A stretch of 64,000 bases of DNA from Siphonodentalium dalli (taxonomy: Eukaryota; Mollusca; Scaphopoda; Gadilida; Siphonodentaliidae), in contig CP136062.1 of the NCBI GenBank assembly GCA_032622095.1, forward strand, positions 134,247,282 to 134,311,281, written 5' to 3'. A program made the translations under genes and the position numbers. Positions 22,703 to 34,400 of this stretch are shown piece after piece. The number at the start of each line of letters is the position of its first letter. Positions within the stretch are counted from its first letter, which is position 1. The notes under the pieces are model-generated. The model did not search any database. It had not been told where the DNA came from and saw only the letters and a program-made list of their open reading frames with translations.

Positions 22703-25700
22703 GTAAATGTAAAAAAAAATTAAATACATAACCCACAACTCCATGCGAAACAACTTCCCTGGATTTCCTCTCCAAATTTCTGAAAAACTAATATTGATTT
22801 TAGAAGCACCGATAGTTCTAGTTCTGAAGTATTGGGGGGGGGGGGGGGGGGGGGGGGGGGTAGGCCTAATCCCCGGGAAATTTCAACCGCACCCGCTCTC
22901 ATGAAGTTGGAATCTTCTAACTCATCTCAAGTTGTCCAACTGTTGGAAATTTCTAATCTGACATTGCACCTGCACCATGAGTGGAAATAAAAAGAAAACG
23001 ACCGAAAGTTAAATTCCGCAAATGTCGGGGGTATATATATATATATATATACTAGAAGGTGACCCGACTTCGTCCGGGTTTGACCTTGAATTGTCTATTT
23101 TGAAGGCCAAGGTCAAGTGGGGTCACGATTTGACCCGTCCAAAACAGTGCCCGAACAAAAGTACCCGACAAAAGTACCCGTCGAAATCCATCCGGTTTTA
23201 CCTGATTTGACCTTGAATTGACCATTTTGAAGGTCAGGTGGGGTCAAACACCAACACCCCAAAAATGGTGGAAATCGGCCCAGCGGATACCGGGAAATCG
23301 GCCCAGCGGATACCGAGATACCCTATGCATAAAATTTCGTCCGTAAAAATCCGCCAGTTTAACCCGATTTGATTTCCACTCAAGTATATAAACGCGCCTC
23401 ATATACACACGCTCATTAATTATCAAGTTTCAACGTAAAGATAAATTACCATCGGTGCCCGAGATATCGCCAAGACATCTGAAACAGTCAAATGCATCGG
23501 CCGGTTAAGCGTAGGGTTGAAACGATTACTCGACTAGTCGTAGACGACGCTGAAATGTCAGAACGTCGACTCTGAATTTTGCCGTCGACTAATCGGAACA
23601 TAGTGTATTAGTTCCATGTATAACGTTTTCAAGATCGATTCCGACATAAACGGTGTTAACTGCGTGTAAGTTACAGTAAGTTTTACGTTTGGTGACACCC
23701 GGAATTGACAGTGTTACTAGTATAGACACACACAGTGACCCGACTATTAATCGAAAGAATGAAATTGACAACACAATGTCTCACTCGTCGTTTGAGGTCA
23801 AAGACATCACTGCGACATGATGGCAATGATTGACGCGGCTTTATCGTTTGTCGGAGACCGCTTTGATCTAGACACTGTGTATATTTCAATTGATCAACTG
23901 AAGGTTGCTTAAGGTGACATCATTGTTGCTACCGTATATAAATGATACTGACATTAAGAACTGGCTATCGTATTCTACAACATAGCCTATTCTATAGGGC
24001 GTATTTAGTCGGAACATTAACATTTTATAGTGACACCGCTTGGCACCGGTTTATTGGTGATCACGTGACTAAACGAAATCTCGAACGCAGATATTAAATT
24101 TAAAACCTGTATAAATGATCGAGTTTCTAATTATTATCCACCACATGTCTAATTATATAATTACATTCAGTGTGTTGGATAAATATCAAGATGTTTACAG
24201 TATTATTTCCCAAATAAATTGGTGTCTATGCAGGGAAATGCGCTACGCAATAGACCGTCATCGCATCAGTCATCAGTGTACGCCATGTACGATGAATTTT
24301 CCGTACCATGTTATGTTTGAAAGTTTTGATATCGGGTACCGACTAGTCGACGCAACGCGACTTTTGGGTCTCGACTAGTCGACTCTGAAATTCACTAATC
24401 GTTTCAACACTAGTTAAGCGTTAACGTGATCTAACGTTATGACCTCTAACGACGTCATAGAAGTTACGCATTGTTTTTATCCTGATGGAAGATATAGTAC
24501 CACTTCTTCTTGATAATTGAGGCAGATAACTAAAACGGATGCATACGAATTATATATCGTTGGAAAGAGGAAACACGAAAGATTCTCACAGTGTCATTAT
24601 TATGACTGGCATTTTATTATTCGCGCTGTTTCGAATCGATTTGTAAGCACCGAACTCAAATGAAAGTCCCGTAACACAGCGTAAAAACAGATTTGACGTC
24701 GGCACGTGAAAAGTTGACCTCGGATCTGAAAATCAATAGGCCTATGTTACTCCTGACCCGAAAATACCCCCACATACCAAGTTTCATCGAAATCGGGTCG
24801 GCCGTTGTCGAGTTCATCGATTACACACACACAAACAAACAAACAAACAGATCTTCCAAAATATATAATAGATATATTTTTTAGACAAACCTATTTCCCA
24901 TGGTCTGTATATTCGAAAATGTGCAACTCCCGCGAGTTCCGATCCCAGAACATTTGCTATAAACGTGTAATAAACGTGCTATATGTAACTTATAACATAT
25001 TTTACCAAAATGAACTATGTAAGTATGTTGTACCACACAAGTTGTGCAGAGCGAAGGCAGTTATGGATTTTCATCCCATGGTCTATTTATAAATAGAATA
25101 TGCATGGGACAACACGCGTGCGCGTACGACGTGTGAGTTTATAGTGCAGCTTATATACTTTTGCTCACTTTTTCCTTTTAAGCGAAGAATGGATTGAATG
25201 CGCCGAGCGGGAGCTTATGGAGGAGACAGGACTTAAAATGAAAGATGCTTGCGTCGCTACAATAAATAACACAGTGCTTCTATCAGAGAAATATCACTAC
25301 GTTACCATCTTTGTTAGCGGACAACTCGACACTGACTATAAAACAGAAGCAGAAAATCTGGAGCCCCACAAATGTTATGGTGAGAATTTTACATGCCGCG
25401 CTTCACACTGAAACCATCATGTTAACATTTAAAATGCTAATGCAGTTATATATACTACTAGAAGGTGACCCGACTTCGTCCGGGGTTTGACCTTGAATTG
25501 TCTATTTTGAAGGCCAAGGTCAAGTGGGGTCACGATTTGACCCGTCCAAAACACTGCCCGAACAAAAGTACCCGACAAAAGTACCCGTCGAAATCCATCC
25601 GGTTTTACCCGATTTGACTTTTTAACCCGATTTGATTTCCACTCAAGTATATAAACGCGCCTCATATACACACGCTCATTAATTATCAAGTTTCAACGTA

Positions 25701-28700
25701 AGGATAAATTACCATCGGTGCCCGAGATATCGCCAAGACGTCTGAAACAGTCAAATGCATCGGCCGGTTAAGCGTTAACGTGATCTAACGTTATGAACTC
25801 TAACGACGTCATAGAAGTTACGCATTGTTTTTATCCTGATGGAAGATAGTACCACTTCTTCTTGATAATCGAGGCAGATAACTAAAACGGATACATACGC
25901 ATTATATATCGTTGGAAAGAGGAAACACGAAAGATTCTCACAGTGTCATTATTATGACTGGCATTTTATTATTCGCGCTGTTTCGAATCGATTTGTAAGC
26001 ACCGAACTCAAATGAAAGTCCCGTAACACAGCGTAAAAACAGATTTGACCGCGGCACGTGAAAAGTTGACATCGGATCTGAAAATTGATAGGCCCATGCC
26101 ACCCCCCGGCCGAAAATACCCCCACATACCAAGTTTCATCGAAATCGGCTCGGTCGTTTTCGAGTCCATCGCGATCACACACACACACACACAGACACAC
26201 ACACAGATCTTCCAAAAATATATAATAGACTAGCCGATGAGCCCGACGTTGTCCGGGCTATTCAAAAACCAAATTTCAAGTCGATAGCTCTACCCAGCCC
26301 GACGTTGTCCGGGCTATTCAAAAACCAAATTTCAAGTCGATAGCTCTACCCGTTTCCGAGATCTGGTCTGCGCATGCGCGAAGATGGCGTCGCACGGGCT
26401 CGGCGACCCGATAAAATTCCTATCCGGGGCAAGATACATTCACATACCAAATTTCAAGTCGATAATTGCTCCACCCGTTTCCGAGATCTCGTCTGCGCAT
26501 GCGCGAAGCTGGCGTCGCACGGGCTCGGCGACCCGATAAAATTCGTATCCGGGGCAAGATACATTCACATAGCAAATTTCAAGTCGATAGCTCCACCGTT
26601 TCCGAGATCTCGTCTGCGCATGCGCGAAGCGGTCGCCGCACGGGCTCGCCAATACGACAACGTCCACCGCCTGGTCAAACTACACACACGTACCAAGTTT
26701 CGTCCCGATCGGTCGAGAATCGTAGATTTGTATAAATGACAGACAAACATACAGACAGACAGACAAACAAACAGAGGTCTTCAAAATATATATGAGACTA
26801 GCCGATGAGCCCGACGTTGTCCGGGCTATTCAAAAACCAATTTTCAAGTCGATAGCTCTACCCAGCCCGACGTTGTCCGGGCTATTCAAAAACCAAATTT
26901 CAAGTCGATAGCTGTACCCGTTTCCTAGATCTGGTCTGCGCATGCGCGAAGCTGGCGTCGCACGGGCTCGGCGACCCGAAAATATTCGTATCCGGGGCAA
27001 GATACATTCACATACCAAATTTCAAGTCGATAGCTCCACCCGTTTCCGAGATCTGGTCTGCGCATGCGCGAAGCTGGCGTCGCACGGACTCGGCGACCCG
27101 ATAAAATTCGTATCCGGGGCAAGATACATTCACATAGCAAATTTCAAGTCGATAGCTCCACCCGTTTCCGAGATCTCGTCTGCGCATGCGCGAAGCTGGT
27201 GTCGCACGGGCTCGGCGACCCGATAAAATTCGTATCCGGGGCAAGATACATTCACATAGCAAATTTCAAGTCGATAGCTCCGCCCGTTTCCGAGATCTCG
27301 TCTGCGCATGCGCGAAGCGGGCGCCGCACGGGCTCGCCAATACGACAACGTTCACCGCCTGGTCAAACTACACACACGTACCAAGTTTCGTCCCGATCGG
27401 TCGAGAATCGTAGATTTGTATAAATGACAGACAGACAGACAGACAGACAAACAAACAAACAGAGGTCTTCAAAAATATATATGAGACTAGCTGGTGGGCC
27501 CGACTTCGTCCGGGCTATTCGTCCGGGCTATTTTTGGATTTCTTTGCCATAAACCTGACTATATGATCGTATAATTATATATGAGCAAGGACACGGTCGC
27601 ATGCGAAATTGGACCCGATTTGACCTTGAATTGAACATTTTGAAGGTCAACGTCAGGTCGGGGTAACGATTTGACCCGTCCAAAACACTCCCCGGACAAA
27701 AGTACCTAGGTATCAAATTTCGTCGAAATCCGTCCGTTTTAATTACCCGATTTGACCTTGAATTGACCATTTTGAAGGTCAATGTCAGGTCGGGGTCACG
27801 ATTTGACCCGTCCAAAACACTCCCCGGACAAAATTATCCCTAGGTATCAAATTTCGTCGAAATCCGTCTGGCAGTTTTCCCGGCCATTGCTGATAAACAG
27901 ACAGACAAACAGAAGTCCCAAAATATATATTAGACTAGAAGGTGACCCGACTTCGTCCGGGCTTTGACCTGAATTGACCATTTTGAAGGTCAAGGTCAGT
28001 TGGGGTAACGATTTGACCCGTCCAAAACACTGCCCGGACAAAAGTTCCTGACAAAACTACCCGTCGAAATCCATCCTGTTTTACCCGATTTGACCTTGAA
28101 TTGATCATTTTGAAGGTCAAGGTTAGGTCGGGGACACGACTCGACCCGTCCAAAACACCCAGTGGACAAAAGTAACCCTATGTATCAAATTTCGTCGAAA
28201 TCCCATCAAAATTCGCGATTTGACCTTGAATTGACCCGATTTCAAGGTCAAGGTCACGTCGCACGGGCAAATGAATAGGCTTATGAGACTCCCCACACGA
28301 AAGTATCCCCACATACCATGTTTCATCGAAATCCTGTGATATTCGGCCGTTTGACCTTGAATTGACCCGATTTCAAGGTCAAGGTCACGTCGCACGGGTA
28401 AATTAGTAGGCATATGTCACTCCCCGGCCGAAAATAACCCCACATACCGAGTTTCATCGAAATCGGCTTGGCCGTTTTCGAGTCCATCGATTACAGACAC
28501 ACACACAGACAGATCTTCCAAAATATATAATAGACTAGAAGGTGACCCGACTTCGTCCGGGCTTTGACCTTGAATTGTCCATTTTGAAGGTCAAGGTCAA
28601 GTGGGGTCACGATTTGACCAGTCCAAAACACTGCCCAGACAAAGGTACCCGACAAACGTGCCCGTCGAAATCCATCCTGTTTAACACGATTTGACCTTGA

Positions 28701-31700
28701 ATTGATTATTTTGAAGGTCGGGGTCACGACTCGACCCGTCCAAAACACTCAGTGGACAAAAGAAACCCCACGCATAAAATTTCGTCGAAATCCCATCAAA
28801 ATTGGCGATATGACCTTCAATTGACCCGATTTCAAGGTCAAGGTCACGTCGCACGGGCAAATGGATATGTTTGTGAGACTCCCCATACGAAAGTACCCCC
28901 ACATACCAAGTTTCATCGAAATCCCGTAATATTCGGGCGTTTGACCTTGAAATGACCCGATTTCAGGTCAAGGTCACGTCGCACGGGGAAATTAATAGGT
29001 TTATGCCACTCCCCGGCCGAAGATACCCCCACATACCAAGTTTCATCGAAATCCCGTGATATTCGGGCGTTTGACCTTGAAATTACCCGATTTCAAGTTC
29101 AAGGTCACGTCGCAAGGGCAAATTAATAGGCCTATGCCCGTTCCCGGCCGAAAATACCCCCACATACAAAGTTTCATCGAAATCGGGTCGGCCGTTTTCG
29201 AGTTCATCGCGAACACACAGACACACAGACAGATCTTCCAAAATATGTAATAGACTAGAAGGTGACCCGACTTCGTCCGGGCTATTCAAAAACCAAATTT
29301 CAAGTCGATTGCTCCACCCGTTTCCGAGATCTGGTCTGCGCATGCGCGAAGCTGGCGTCGCACGGGCTCGGCGACCCGATAAAATTCGTATCCGGGGCAA
29401 GATACATTCACATACCAAATTTCAAGTCGATAGCTCCACCCGTTTCCGAGATCTCGTCTGCGCATGCGCGAAGCGGTCGCCGCACGGGCTCGCCAATACG
29501 ACAACGTCCACCGCCTGGTCAAACTACACACACGTACCAAGTTTCGTCCCGATCGGTCGAGAATCGTAGATTTGTATAAATGACAGACAAACATACAGAT
29601 AGCTCCACCCGTTTCCGAGATATATAGCCCAATGTCATTTGCGGATACCTCGGCCGGTGATGAGTTAACGCGACATCGGCCGGTTAAGAGTTAACGCGAT
29701 CACGTCACGATATGTTGATGGCGTAATATATTTACGCAATGATTTTCGATGAGCGAAGCATGATCCTGCGTTCTTCCCGATAATTAAGGTAGAAACTTTA
29801 AACGTACACCGGCGTGTGATACATCATTGGAAAGATGAAGCGCCACAGATTCTAACCGTGCAAATTATACGACTAGCAATTTATTATTCGCGCTATATCG
29901 AATCGATTTGTGAGCACCGAACTGAAATATATTAGCGCAAAACGGCGTAAAAACAGATTTGACCTCGGCACGTGAAAAGTTGACCTCGGATCTGAAAATC
30001 AATAGGCCTATGTTAACCCCCGGCCGAAAATACCCCCACGTACCAAGTTTCATCGAAATCGGCTGGGCCATTTTCGAGTCCATCGATTACACACACACAC
30101 AGACAGATACACACACAGATCTTTCAAAATATATAATAGACTAGCCGATGAGCCCGACGTTGTCCGGGCTATTAAAAAACCAAATTTCAAGTCGATAGCT
30201 CTCGGCGACCCGATAAAATTCGTATCCGGGGCAAGATACATTCACATACCAAATTTCAAGTCGATAGCTCCACCCGTTTCCGAGATCTGGTCTGCGCATG
30301 CGCGAAGCTTGCGTCGCACGGGCTCGGCGACCCGATAAAATTCGTATCCGGGGCCACCCGGGCAAGATACATTCACATAGCAAATTTCAAGTCGATAGCT
30401 CCACCCGTTTCCGAGATCTCGTCTGCCCATGCGCTGCGCGGGCGTCGCACGGGTTCGCCAATACGACAACGACGACCGCCTGGTCAAACTACACACACGT
30501 ACCAAGTTTCGTCCCGACCGGTCGAGAATCGTAGATTTGTATAAATGACAGACAGACAGAGGTCTTCAAAATATATTATAGACTAGCCGATGAGCCCGAC
30601 GTTGTCCGGGCTATTCAAAAAACAAATTTCAAGTCGAAAGCTCCACCCGCTTCCGAGATCTGGTCTGAAAACCAAATTTCAAGTCGATAGCTCTACCCGT
30701 TTCCGATATCTGGTCTGCGCATGCGCGAAGCTGGCGTCGCACGGGCTCGGCGACCCGATAAAATTCGTATCCGGGGCAAGATACATTCACATACCAAATT
30801 TCAAGTCGATAGCTCCGCCCGTTTCCGAGATCTCGTCTGCGCATGCGCGAAGCTGGCGTCGCACGGGCTCGGCGACCCGATAAAATTCGTATCCGGGGCA
30901 AGATACATTCACATAGCAAATTTCAAGTCGATAGCTCCGCCCGTTTCCGAGATCTCGTCTGCGCATGCGCTGCACGGGCGTCGCACGGGCTCGCCAATAC
31001 GACAACGACCACCGCCTGGTCAAACTACACTCACGTACCAAGTTTCGTCCCGATCGGTCAAGAATTGTAGATTTGTATTAATGACAGACAGACAAACAAA
31101 CATACAGACAGAGGTCTTCAAAATATATATGAGATAATCCCCCAAAGACATATTGTGTGCTTATTATCGATGAGCCCGACGTTGTCCGGGCGACGTTGTC
31201 CGGGCTATTCAAAAACCAAATTTCAAGTCGATAGCTCCACCCGTTTCCGAGATCTAGTCTGCGCATGCGCGAAGCTGGTGTCGCACGGACTCGGCGACCC
31301 GATAAAATTCGTATCCGGGGCAAGATAGATTCACATACCAAATTTCAAGTCGATAGCTCCACCCGTTGCCGAGATCTCGTCTGCGCATGCGCGAAGCTGG
31401 CGTCGCACGGGCTCGGCGACCCGATAAAATTCGCATCCGGGGCAAGATACATTCACATACCGTATATCAAGTCGATAGCTCCACCCGTTTCCGAGATCTC
31501 GTCTGCGCATGCGCGAAGCGGGCGCCGCACGGGCTCGCCAATACGACAACGTTCACCGCCTGGTCAAACTACACACACGTACCAAGTTTCGTCCCGATCG
31601 GTCGAGAATCGTAGATTTGTATAAATGACAGACAGACAAACAAACAAACAAACATACATACAGACAGAGGTCTTCAAAATATATATGAGATAATCCCCCA

Positions 31701-32929
31701 AAGACATATTGTGTGCTTATTATAGTGAATCAACACGGGAGAAGCTTCTATATATATATCGTTTTCATGATTTGGCAAAGAATATATAGTCACAGTTACT
31801 GGACATAAATAGCTCTTTATATTTGGATACCGATTTATAAACTCGATTAAACCCTTATTTTTGGGACTTTATGTCCAGTAACTGTGATATAGTGTAAACG
31901 AGAAATAAGAAATGTTCTTTATCAACAGTTCGTGTATAACTGATCATAAGATGTGTCTCGTTTATTTCATATATATAATACAGGCTTAATTGCGGTCTAT
32001 AATCACTCTAACTTACGGCGTTTACAAATCGTTATGGTCAAGATCCATAGAAAGAAAAGACAATCATGATTCATGACCACCCTATATATAGGGTATCTGC
32101 ATGTCGGAAAGGAATAATGAAGGCAGCATAGATGAATCGGTACAAGTTATCACATCAGAGCTGATCAATAATACCTCCTGATTGAACAACAATACTTCAC
32201 CTCATAATAAAAAGAAAAAGAAAACAAACCATGGTATGACATTGATCGCAAAATTCAATACAGAAATTTGAAACATCTTAGCAGAAAGTTAACACATTAA
32301 ACAAACCTTTTCGATCTCAGGTCATGTACGAGGCAAAATTATAGAACAAATCATCAGGAAGAAACAAAGGGAGTTGCGTTTCTAAGGAAACTGAAGGAAA
32401 AACGATCTCGAAACGGCTGGGGTTAAAAAAAAAATATATTGATTTCCTTATCACAATCAAACAGGAAGTAAAGACACCTTCAAGAAAAATATAGTTCCAT
32501 TTTAAATGTGCCTTTTCATGTTGACAAAATGTCAAAAAATTTCAACCACCCTTACACCAGCCCAAGTTTATCTCACGTACAGTCAACACTAAATAACCCA
32601 ACACAATTTTAATCTGTATTCTAATTAACATAATAATAACATTGAACTTTTTCATTGCGCTAAGCTCGTATGTCACTGCGCGTGCCGATAATACACGTGT
32701 GTCTTACTGAATAAATATGAGGCGGGTTTAGGAGCTACTTATGTGATAAAACATTATTTACAATATTTGCTATAAATAATCCGCCAGAAATATGAAGTCC
32801 AATGTACATCTAATTGTTTTAACCATTCCAGGATGGAGTTGGATAAAATGGTGCGATAAACCACAAAAAGACCAACTGTTCTGGGCACTAAAGACTGCCG
32901 TTGAACAAGGCTACGATCCTTTCAGATGA
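22545..32929 (+). CDS. NUDT15: NUDT15-type Nudix hydrolase, 3 exons
   Basis: Exons 22545-22702, 25183-25379 and 32832-32929 give 150 residues (human NUDT15 has 164). Family role: a cytosolic nucleotide diphosphatase that hydrolyses (deoxy)nucleoside triphosphates, including modified purines, to monophosphates. Seen: [10 protein letters not shown] at residues 11-20, LPGGHLEFG at 45-53, a perfect Nudix box from Gly48 to Leu70 with REL.EE.GL (Glu63, Glu66, Glu67 for metal and catalysis), [11 protein letters not shown], and a C-terminal DQLFWALK...EQGYDPF block. The 14-residue tail of the human enzyme is missing: the stop comes one residue after DPF. Intron 1 splits the Nudix box at Gly53. An in-frame ATG at 22494 exists, but MSKESF at 22545 matches the expected length. 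Introns 1 and 2 hold the large repeat array. No promoter motif was identified. Confidence 0.93.
22837..22860 (+). repeat. Poly-G tract
   Basis: A run of about 26 G in NUDT15 intron 1; length is likely polymorphic or an assembly-sensitive spot. Confidence 0.8.
23051..24873 (+). mobile_element. Helitron/pearl-like unit 1 (carries a hAT insertion)
   Basis: Starts ACTAGAAGGTGACCCGACTT after an AT run and ends with ACACAC/AAACAAAC microsatellites followed by AGATCTTCCAAAATATATAA. The body has TTGACCTTGAATTG...TTTGAAGG(C/T)CAAGG units and a 'cggccggttaagcgttaacg' part. It is split by the element at 23512-24412. Confidence 0.65.
23512..24412. mobile_element. hAT-like element with 8-bp target duplication
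   Basis: TAGGGTTGAAACGATTA at the left and TAATCGTTTCAACACTA at the right are inverted ends. The flanks are the 8-bp duplication GTTAAGCG (23504-23511 and 24413-24420). The uninterrupted paralogue at about 25763-25785 reads CGGTTAAGCGTTAACG and serves as an empty site. Subterminal CGACTAGTCG motifs occur at both ends. No transposase is seen in 901 bp. Confidence 0.88.
25183..25379 (+). CDS. NUDT15: NUDT15 exon 2
   Basis: Starts after a TTTTCCTTTTAAG acceptor and supplies the last base of Gly53. It encodes [17 protein letters not shown], the catalytic half of the Nudix box, and ends at TATG|GTGAGA. The exon is an island of unique sequence between two repeat blocks. Confidence 0.94.
25457..26227 (+). 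mobile_element. Helitron/pearl-like unit 2
   Basis: Same family as unit 1 without the hAT insertion. Begins ACTAGAAGGTGACCCGACTT, ends with (CACA)n microsatellite (26176-26205) and AGATCTTCCAAAAATATATAA. It lies in NUDT15 intron 2, 78 bp after exon 2. Confidence 0.7.
26228..27484 (+). mobile_element. Helitron/pearl-like units 3 and 4 (121-bp core type)
   Basis: Two head-to-tail units (26228-26795 and 26796-27484). Each starts GACTAGCCGATGAGCCCGAC, carries three to four ~121-bp core repeats, then a (GACA/AAAC)n microsatellite and AGGTCTTCAAAATATATATG. Each core holds CTGCGCATGCGCGAAGC and GATAAAATTCGTATCCGGGG. The open frames through the cores are by-products of the repeat. Confidence 0.75.
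27485..29252 (+). mobile_element. Helitron/pearl-like units 5, 6 and 7 (TTGACCTTGAATTG core type)
   Basis: Units 27485-27932, 27933-28532 and 28533-29252, head to tail. Starts are GACTAG(CTGG/AAGG)TG.(G/A)CCCGACTTCG. Cores repeat 'GATTTGACCTTGAATTGACC', 'TTTGAAGGTCAAGGTCA', 'GACCCGTCCAAAACAC' and 'AATTTCGTCGAAATCC'. Units end in ACAG/ACAC microsatellites then AGATCTTCCAAAATATATAA (or AGAAGTCCCAAAATATATAT). Confidence 0.72.
29253..30138 (+). mobile_element. Chimeric Helitron/pearl-like unit 8
   Basis: Starts as the AAGGTGACCCGACTTCGTCC type, switches to the 121-bp core type (NRF1-like motifs at ~29337 and ~29459), breaks at ~29600 (ACATACAGATAGCTCCACCC) and continues as the 'ggccggttaag..ttaacg' body of units 1 and 2, ending in ACAC microsatellite. 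It looks like template switching or recombination between family members. Confidence 0.6.
30139..31689 (+). mobile_element. Helitron/pearl-like units 9, 10 and 11 (121-bp core type)
   Basis: Units 30139-30580, 30581-31134 and 31168-31689. All have the GATGAGCCCGACGTTGTCCG start (the last lacks GACTAGC), ~121-bp cores with GCGCATGCGC and a (GACA/AAAC)n end. Unit 9 has an extra CCACCCG-type insertion near 30354. The last unit is preceded and followed by the same ~37-bp flank. Confidence 0.72.
31784..31898. repeat. Short inverted repeat
   Basis: Arms TCACAGTTACTGGACATAAA (31791) and its complement TTTATGTCCAGTAACTGTGA enclose about 65 bp. Possibly a small MITE. Confidence 0.65.
31899..32831. 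other. Unique part of NUDT15 intron 2
   Basis: Sequence free of the array repeats and leading to the exon 3 acceptor. No regulatory motif recognised. Confidence 0.5.
32832..32929 (+). CDS. NUDT15: NUDT15 exon 3
   Basis: Starts after ACCATTCCAG. It encodes [17 protein letters not shown] then [14 protein letters not shown] and TGA (32927-32929). The C-terminal helix matches the family. Confidence 0.92.
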
Positions 32930-33173
32930 AAAACTGTCCATTTTGCAGCCGTTATGTAACTACTGGCAGTATTGTTCACGTGTTTTATTTTATAAAATCA
33001 TTAATTAAAAAAAAAAAAGGATATGGAAAACTCTTATATTCTATTTCAATTTACCTGTATCCTACACTATAAAACAGTATCATTGTGCATAGGATTTGGG
33101 AGTTCACCTATTTGCTACACCCACTACGTTAAACTGAATGCGATTTATCTGCATATAGGCCTACTTGTAGTGT

Positions 33174-33440
33174 AAGGCCCACTTAATTTTTTAACCCTCA
33201 AATCACATATATAAGATATATGCCATATTATATACCATTTGGAAGAGTAAGCTCCAAAACATTGTATTATCAACTTATCCGGTGTAATAAATTGTGAACA
33301 TGTTGTTTTTGTTTATTTACCGACTTGTTTTTGTGCTCAAGTTTCATCTGGTTTTGTTGTGGAAAGTGTATTATTTTCAATGGAGGGAGAATAACTCAAT
33401 ATTTTAAAGATAGAGTTATTCCCCTTTGATTGAGAATACA
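33174..33440. mobile_element. M2 MITE, truncated copy
   Basis: Left half only: AAGGCCCACTTAATTTTTTA, then 'atcacatatataagatatatgcc' and the internal inverted pair AATGGAGGGAGAATAACTC / GAGTTATTCCCCTTTGATT. Full copies are at 55528 and 58179. Confidence 0.65.
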
Positions 33441-34094
33441 TTTAGAACGTATTCAACATACCCCCACCCGCTTATTAACGCAACCGGTGTATACTGTTCT
33501 ACAAATTTGAGAAATCTGTGGTCCCATGGGGATTTTATAAATAGATAATTGGTTTTTCCAGTTATTTTGGGACGCGTTAAAGTTGTACCGGTACTGCGAC
33601 CCCGAGTCCGATAAAAGCTGTAGTTGGAATGTCCAAGTTCGAGAAAGTCCTGTTGACTATGCCGATGATTTGAGAAGCTTTATTGTTTTAGGATATTGTA
33701 GAAAGGCTAATATGGCCGTGTCAAATTGAGCTATATAGCGATGGGATATCTCGCAGGACAACACATTTCGGGTTTTCGTGGGGTGTGTATTCGCTGGATG
33801 TCTTATAGTTGCAGTGTGTAACTATCATGACCGCGTTCATTGCGTTCAATTTTTAAGTATGAACAATGTATGGGCCATGCACACTTGAAGATTTTATGGC
33901 GGGAACACAATTTTTGATCCGCATTTAGAAGCTTTCTGGTTTGGTGAATGAAAAACCTGCAGTAATAAGCCGTAGTCTTTTGTAATAATTTGAAGGATTA
34001 GTGTGTTTTAACGGAATTCTGGTTTTTAAATCTCATGCGCCTCCACATAATCCTCAGCACATTGAGGGCGATGGAGTACCAAGTAGATGTAGAT
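33441..34094. other. No recognisable feature
   Basis: Spacer downstream of NUDT15; no coding signal. Confidence 0.4.
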
Positions 34095-34400
34095 GTAGAG
34101 ATGTACGTCGCCTTTCTTGTACACGGGTGCCACGTTCGCATTTCTCCAGTCGTCCGGCAATTCGCCAGTTTCGATGGATTTCCGGAAGATATTCGTCAAT
34201 GGTGGAGATATGACGTGAGCCAGGGTTTTTAGGACGATGTTCGGGATTACAATTGGTTCGGTCCAGGCGCCTTTGAAGGTTTCACGTCTTTCAACAGCTT
34301 CGTAACACCTTCTTCGCTGATCTCTAGGTCGGCTATCACATTTTTGGCGCTGGGTAATGGTGGAATTGTATCCCCTGTCTCTCGGGTAAACACGGATTTA
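34095..34400 (-). pseudogene. LINE reverse-transcriptase fragment
   Basis: On the minus strand 34250-34400 reads FKSVFTRETGDTIPPLP and LLKDVKPSKAPGPNQL. After a frameshift, 34095-34240 reads IVLKTLAHVISPPLTNIF and TGELPDDWRNANVAPVYKKG. This is the region just before the RT fingers of jockey-superfamily LINEs. Both ends are cut and no YADD box remains. It is not the same family as the LINE at 17403. Confidence 0.78.

Noticed and set aside
26374-31624. Many overlapping ORFs on both strands such as [15 protein letters not shown]...
   Set aside because: They come from reading through the 121-bp tandem cores, repeat with the same period and appear on both strands; no independent coding evidence.
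33290-33295. AATAAA as polyadenylation signal of NUDT15
   Set aside because: It lies in the M2 MITE consensus and recurs in its other copies, so it is not specific evidence.
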